This document shows, in pieces, positions 6,076-8,999 of a DNA stretch of 8,999 nucleotides. The stretch spans positions 1-8,999 of the forward strand of contig URPI01000091.1 in NCBI GenBank assembly GCA_900549705.1. The letters run 5' to 3'. This DNA comes from an uncultured Eubacteriales bacterium. Lineage in GTDB: Bacteria > Bacillota > Clostridia > Oscillospirales > Oscillospiraceae. Within the stretch, counting starts at the first letter, position 1; each line of letters opens with the position of its first letter. Position numbers and translations under genes: made by a program. The notes under the pieces are model-generated. The model saw only the letters and a program-made list of their open reading frames with translations, ran no database searches and was not told the origin of the DNA.

Positions 6076-6104
6076 ATTCTAGTACAGGTCAACCGTTTTG
6101 TCAA
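6076..6104 (-). promoter_or_regulatory. Sigma-A promoter of acpP
   Basis: On the minus strand, TTGACA (6104-6099), a 17-bp spacer and TAGAAT (6081-6076). Predicted start is near 6069, giving a leader of about 38 nt. With no terminator seen before the SRP RNA or dnaX, it may contribute to their transcription. The spacer contains a second TTGACC; a faint likeness to a FapR-type site is too weak to call. Confidence 0.85.
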
Positions 6105-6139
6105 TCCTTGTTTTTCGGAAGAAGGAATTTCTTTTCAGT

Positions 6140-7363
6140 TTATTCATTTTCTGCCGCCGAACCGGCTGCCACGTAGGCCGTTGCCCAGGCAATTTGCAGG
6201 TTGAAGCCGCCGGTATAGGCATCGCAATCAATAATTTCTCCCGCAAAATAAAGCCCCGGAACCAGTTTCGATTCCATGGTCTTGGGGTTAATTTCCGAAA
6301 CCTTCACGCCGCCGGAGGTGATGATGGCCTCGCTGACCGGGCGCTTGCCCAAAATTTCAACAGGGAATGCTTTCAATAGCTCCACCAGGGCACGGCGCTT
6401 CTGCTTCGTCAGGGAATTGGCTTGCATATCCGGCGCAATCTCCAGCCGCCGCAGCACCACGGGAATCATGGAACGGGGCAGCAAATCCGTCAGGGCATTT
6501 TCCATGGCGCGGTTCTGGTACATCTCCAAATCCCGGAGAATCCGGGCATCCAGCTTGGCTTCGTCCAACGCCGGCTTCAAATCCAGCAGCAGGCGGCAGC
6601 CCTTCCCCTTCATATGGCAACTGGCGCTGAGCACCGTGGGGCCGGACACGCCGAAATGGGTAAACAGCAGCTCGCCAAAGTCCTGATACAGCACCTTTCC
6701 TTTGGCGCCCAGCAGCTTCACTCCAACGTTGCGCAGGGAAAGCCCCTGCATCTGCTTGCAGTCCTCCTCCGCCTCCAGGGGCACCAGGCTCCCCTCCTGC
6801 GGCACAATGGTATGCCCCAACGCTTCCGCCATCCGGTAGCCGTCGCCGGTAGAACCTGTGGCCGGATAGGAAACGCCGCCGGTGGCCAGAATGACCCATC
6901 CGGCCTCATGGCTCCCCCGGTCGGTGCGGACACCGGTAACCCGCCCCTCTGCGGTGAGAATTTCCGTCACCCGCTCCTCGCTGACGGTAACGTGCAGCCG
7001 CCGCAGCTCGTTTTGCAAACAGTCCAGCACGGACTGGGCACAGTCGGAAACCGGGAACACCCGATTGCCCCGCTCCACCTTCAGCGGGCAGCCGTGGGAT
7101 TCAAAAAAAGCATAGGTTTTTTCCGGCGGAAAAGCTGCCATGGCGCTGAACAAAAAGCGCCCGTTGCGGGGGGTGTTTTGCAGCACCTCCTGACCGGTGC
7201 AGTGATTGGTTACATTGCAGCGCCCTTTGCCGGTAATCAGCAGCTTTTTACCCAACCGGTGATTTTTTTCCAGCAGCAAAACCTTTTTTCCCTGCTCTGC
7301 TGCGGTGATGGCCGCAAACATCCCCGCCGGGCCGCCGCCGATTACGATTCCGTCAGCCTTCAT
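6140..7363 (-). CDS. FAD-dependent oxidoreductase of the BaiN/YhiN (HI0933) family
   Basis: A 407-residue flavoprotein; family length is about 400. The dinucleotide-binding motif IGGGPAG is at 8-14. Family-specific blocks are GKKLLITGKGRCNVTN (38-53), ATGGVSYPATGSTGDGY (160-176), and the C-terminal FAD motif VPGLYFAGEIIDCDAYTGG (368-386) followed by FNLQIAWATAYVAG-like residues. The middle insert (about 190-340), with THFGVSGPTVL (235-245), is typical. Characterised relatives include BaiN of Clostridium scindens (bile-acid ring reduction) and a Bacillus enzyme described as aminoacetone oxidase, but most members have no known substrate and none can be assigned here. The ATG lies within the last codons of the upstream rpiR gene (11-nt overlap), so translation is likely coupled. 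The gap before the acpP promoter (6105-6139) has no clear terminator. Confidence 0.93.
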   Translation of the reverse strand: MKADGIVIGGGPAGMFAAITAAEQGKKVLLLEKNHRLGKKLLITGKGRCNVTNHCTGQEVLQNTPRNGRFLFSAMAAFPPEKTYAFFESHGCPLKVERGNRVFPVSDCAQSVLDCLQNELRRLHVTVSEERVTEILTAEGRVTGVRTDRGSHEAGWVILATGGVSYPATGSTGDGYRMAEALGHTIVPQEGSLVPLEAEEDCKQMQGLSLRNVGVKLLGAKGKVLYQDFGELLFTHFGVSGPTVLSASCHMKGKGCRLLLDLKPALDEAKLDARILRDLEMYQNRAMENALTDLLPRSMIPVVLRRLEIAPDMQANSLTKQKRRALVELLKAFPVEILGKRPVSEAIITSGGVKVSEINPKTMESKLVPGLYFAGEIIDCDAYTGGFNLQIAWATAYVAAGSAAENE

Positions 7364-8228
7364 TCTCTTTTACCTGCTTCTCATAGACATTGTACTCGTC
7401 CCAAATTTTTTCCAGGCTTGCCAGGGTTTTGGACAGTTCCTTTTCCCGCCTGGCTGCCAGTGCAACAATCAAGGCATTGACAATGCTCAGAGGCGCAACC
7501 AGGCTGTCTACCAAAGAAACCATATCGCTCTTGGCAACCAGCACATGGTCACAGCATTGCCCCAGGGGAGAGAGATTGCTGTCCGTCACGCCCACAACCG
7601 TTGCCCCGGTGGAGCAGCAATAGCGCGCGCCCTGGGTGGTGGAGGCGGAATAGCGAGGGAAGCTAAAGGCAATCACCACATCCTCAGCCCCTACATCCAC
7701 AATTTTTTCAAACATTTCGCCGGTGCTCATGCCGGAAATGATGTGTACATTGTTGAACATATAATTCAGGTAATAGCCCAGAAAATGAGCCAGCGGTGCC
7801 ACCGAGCGAACGCCCAGAATATAAATTCGCTTGGCGCTCAAAATGGCGTTGACCACCTGGTTGAATTCCTCCCGGTTGACCGTCTCATCGGTCTGGCGCA
7901 GCTTATCAATATCCGAGCGCACCACCATGGACACCACATCCTGGTCGCCAAACCGGTCGTTGGCAACTTCAATACGCTGCACGGAGGTCAGGCGGTTGAG
8001 CACCATCTCCTGCATGGCCTTCTGCATGGAGGGGTAACCGTCAAAGCCCAAATCCACCGCAAAACGCACCACGGTGGACTCGGAAACCCCCACGTTCTTT
8101 CCAAGGCGGCTGGCCGTCATAAAGGCCGCCTTGTCATAGGCTTCCATAATGTACTGGGCAATTCTCCGCTGTCCCTTGGAAAAGCCCGGTGTTTTTTCCT
8201 GTAATAAATTCAAAAAATCGTGATTCAT
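7353..8228 (-). CDS. RpiR/MurR-family transcriptional regulator (HTH plus SIS domain)
   Basis: A 291-residue regulator. The N-terminal RpiR-type helix-turn-helix covers about 1-77, with FSKGQRRIAQYIMEAY (16-31), TASRLGKNVGVSESTVVRF (38-56) and LGFDGYPSMQKAM (60-72). A C-terminal SIS domain (about 110-260) binds phosphosugars in this family; it shows YILGVRSVA (136-144), SFPRYSAST (189-197) and GVTDS (213-217). Relatives control sugar phosphate, N-acetylmuramate or related catabolism, usually next to their target genes. Here no sugar-metabolism gene is adjacent; the only operon partner is the overlapping flavoprotein gene. The ATG at 8228 follows GAGGG at 8239-8235, and a promoter is visible at 8299-8271. 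A charged tail (about 262-291) contains the overlap with the next gene. The effector cannot be told from sequence. Confidence 0.95.
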   Translation of the reverse strand: MNHDFLNLLQEKTPGFSKGQRRIAQYIMEAYDKAAFMTASRLGKNVGVSESTVVRFAVDLGFDGYPSMQKAMQEMVLNRLTSVQRIEVANDRFGDQDVVSMVVRSDIDKLRQTDETVNREEFNQVVNAILSAKRIYILGVRSVAPLAHFLGYYLNYMFNNVHIISGMSTGEMFEKIVDVGAEDVVIAFSFPRYSASTTQGARYCCSTGATVVGVTDSNLSPLGQCCDHVLVAKSDMVSLVDSLVAPLSIVNALIVALAARREKELSKTLASLEKIWDEYNVYEKQVKENEG

Positions 8229-8270
8229 TGATAACCCTCGATTTGAGATTATTTTTCCTTGGTTGACACC

Positions 8271-8299
8271 ATACTAGCAAAGTTAGACCTCTTTTGCAA
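8271..8299 (-). promoter_or_regulatory. Probable sigma-A promoter of rpiR and the flavoprotein gene
   Basis: On the minus strand, TTGCAA (8299-8294), a 17-bp spacer and TAGTAT (8276-8271), giving a leader of about 35 nt before the rpiR ATG. It separates these genes from rluB, whose stop is at 8330. No convincing inverted repeat for autoregulation was seen around it. Confidence 0.7.
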
Positions 8300-8329
8300 G
8301 TGGGTTTTATTTGAATTTTAGGTGCGCCC

Positions 8330-8999
8330 CTACCGTGCCAGTTCTTTCACTTCCTCACGGGTCAGATGCCGCCACTTTCCCAAGGGCAAATTACCCAGGG
8401 CGACCGCTCCCTCCCGGATGCGCCGCAGACGGAGCACCTGCATCCCGGCTGCCTCGCACATCCGGCGGATCTGCCGGTTGCGTCCCTCATGGATGATGAT
8501 TTCAAAATTGCACTTATCTCCCTTGACCGCCAGCAAACGCAAAACAGGCGGCTCAATCCGGTAGCCGTCCAGGGTGATGGGCAGTGCCAACTGCTGAAAT
8601 TGCTCCGGCGTATAGCCGCTGACCTGGACAAGATAAGCTTTTTCCACCTCATGTTTCGGGTGCATCAGGCGGTTTGCAAACGCACCGTCATTGGTAAACA
8701 GCAGCAGCCCCTCGGAATCCATATCCAGCCGCCCAATCGGGTACACCCGCTGGCCGCAGTCCGCCACCAGCTGTGCCGCCGTCTGTCTGCCCTTTTCATC
8801 GGAGAGCGTAGTTACATACCCCCGGGGCTTATTCAGCATTAAATAGATGTAGCCCGCCGCAGCGGGAAGGGGCTGGCCGTCCACCCGGATGTCATCCAGG
8901 TCGGCATCCGCGCTGCTGCCCAGCAGCGCCACCCGCCCGTTTACCGTCACCCGTCCGGCGGAAATCATCTCCTCCGCCTTACGGCGGGGGGGCACCCCC
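8330..8999 (-). CDS. rluB: RsuA/RluB-family rRNA pseudouridine synthase (5' end beyond window)
   Basis: Converts a uridine in ribosomal RNA to pseudouridine; RluB in E. coli acts on U2605 of 23S rRNA. About 222 residues are visible. First is most of an S4 RNA-binding domain beginning GVPPRRKAEEMISAGRVTVNG, then LMLNKPRGYVTT (52-63, counted from the Val at 8995), the catalytic block YPIGRLDMDSEGLLLFTNDG with catalytic Asp at 91, and IHEGRNRQIRRM (168-179). The GTG at 8995 is not the start: homologues have about 11 residues such as a RLQKYLA-type helix before the GV, and the frame stays open to the window edge. The single S4-plus-catalytic layout fits RluB or the 16S enzyme RsuA; RluB is the usual Firmicute member but the target is inferred. 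It ends about 30 bp before the rpiR promoter, without an obvious terminator. Confidence 0.93.
   Translation of the reverse strand, partial: GVPPRRKAEEMISAGRVTVNGRVALLGSSADADLDDIRVDGQPLPAAAGYIYLMLNKPRGYVTTLSDEKGRQTAAQLVADCGQRVYPIGRLDMDSEGLLLFTNDGAFANRLMHPKHEVEKAYLVQVSGYTPEQFQQLALPITLDGYRIEPPVLRLLAVKGDKCNFEIIIHEGRNRQIRRMCEAAGMQVLRLRRIREGAVALGNLPLGKWRHLTREEVKELAR

Noticed and set aside
8261..8290. Possible operator palindrome (GGTTGAC...GTTAGACC) over the rpiR promoter
   Set aside because: Only about half of the arm positions match, no better than chance for a stretch of this length.

Overview
The window looks like a GC-rich low-GC-phylum relative (Firmicutes/Bacillota, class Clostridia, probably Oscillospiraceae-like). 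This rests on a valine T-box leader before valS, a large Bacillus-type SRP RNA next to dnaX-ybaB-recR (the same order as Bacillus subtilis scr-dnaX-yaaK-recR), strong sigma-A promoters with 17-bp spacers, and Shine-Dalgarno sites of the AGGAGG type. The family-level placement is an inference from content and composition, not from a search. Almost everything is core housekeeping. I see no mobile element, CRISPR array, toxin-antitoxin pair, defence island or tRNA.

Left end (1-1590, minus strand): the first 344 codons of valyl-tRNA synthetase, with a complete leader (promoter, T-box, mutually exclusive antiterminator and terminator). At about position 272 the valS coding sequence stops abruptly and an internal piece of tsaD (tRNA threonylcarbamoyladenosine transferase) begins in another frame and runs off the left edge. 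This out-of-frame valS/tsaD chimera is the most anomalous thing in the window. Since both genes are normally essential, an assembly misjoin is the leading explanation.

Middle-left (1679-2869, plus strand): a single gene with its own strong promoter, encoding a membrane-anchored family 2 glycosyltransferase of the polyprenyl-phosphate type. It is followed by two palindromic repeat units and a hairpin terminator that it shares with the convergent recR operon.

Right two thirds (2868-8999, all minus strand): in transcription order rluB-type pseudouridine synthase (start beyond the right edge), an RpiR/MurR-family regulator overlapping by 11 nt a BaiN/YhiN-family flavoprotein, acpP, SRP RNA (ffs/scr), dnaX, ybaB/ebfC and recR. 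Promoters are visible before rpiR and before acpP. The acpP promoter may also feed the SRP RNA and the dnaX-ybaB-recR replication/repair operon, because I see no terminator between them. The SRP RNA ends lie in a 23-bp imperfect inverted repeat that extends past the expected mature ends, which fits a precursor trimmed by a double-strand-specific nuclease.

No undescribed system was found. The points worth checking are the valS/tsaD junction, the extended SRP RNA terminal stem, the palindromic repeats after the glycosyltransferase gene, and the rpiR-flavoprotein pairing.
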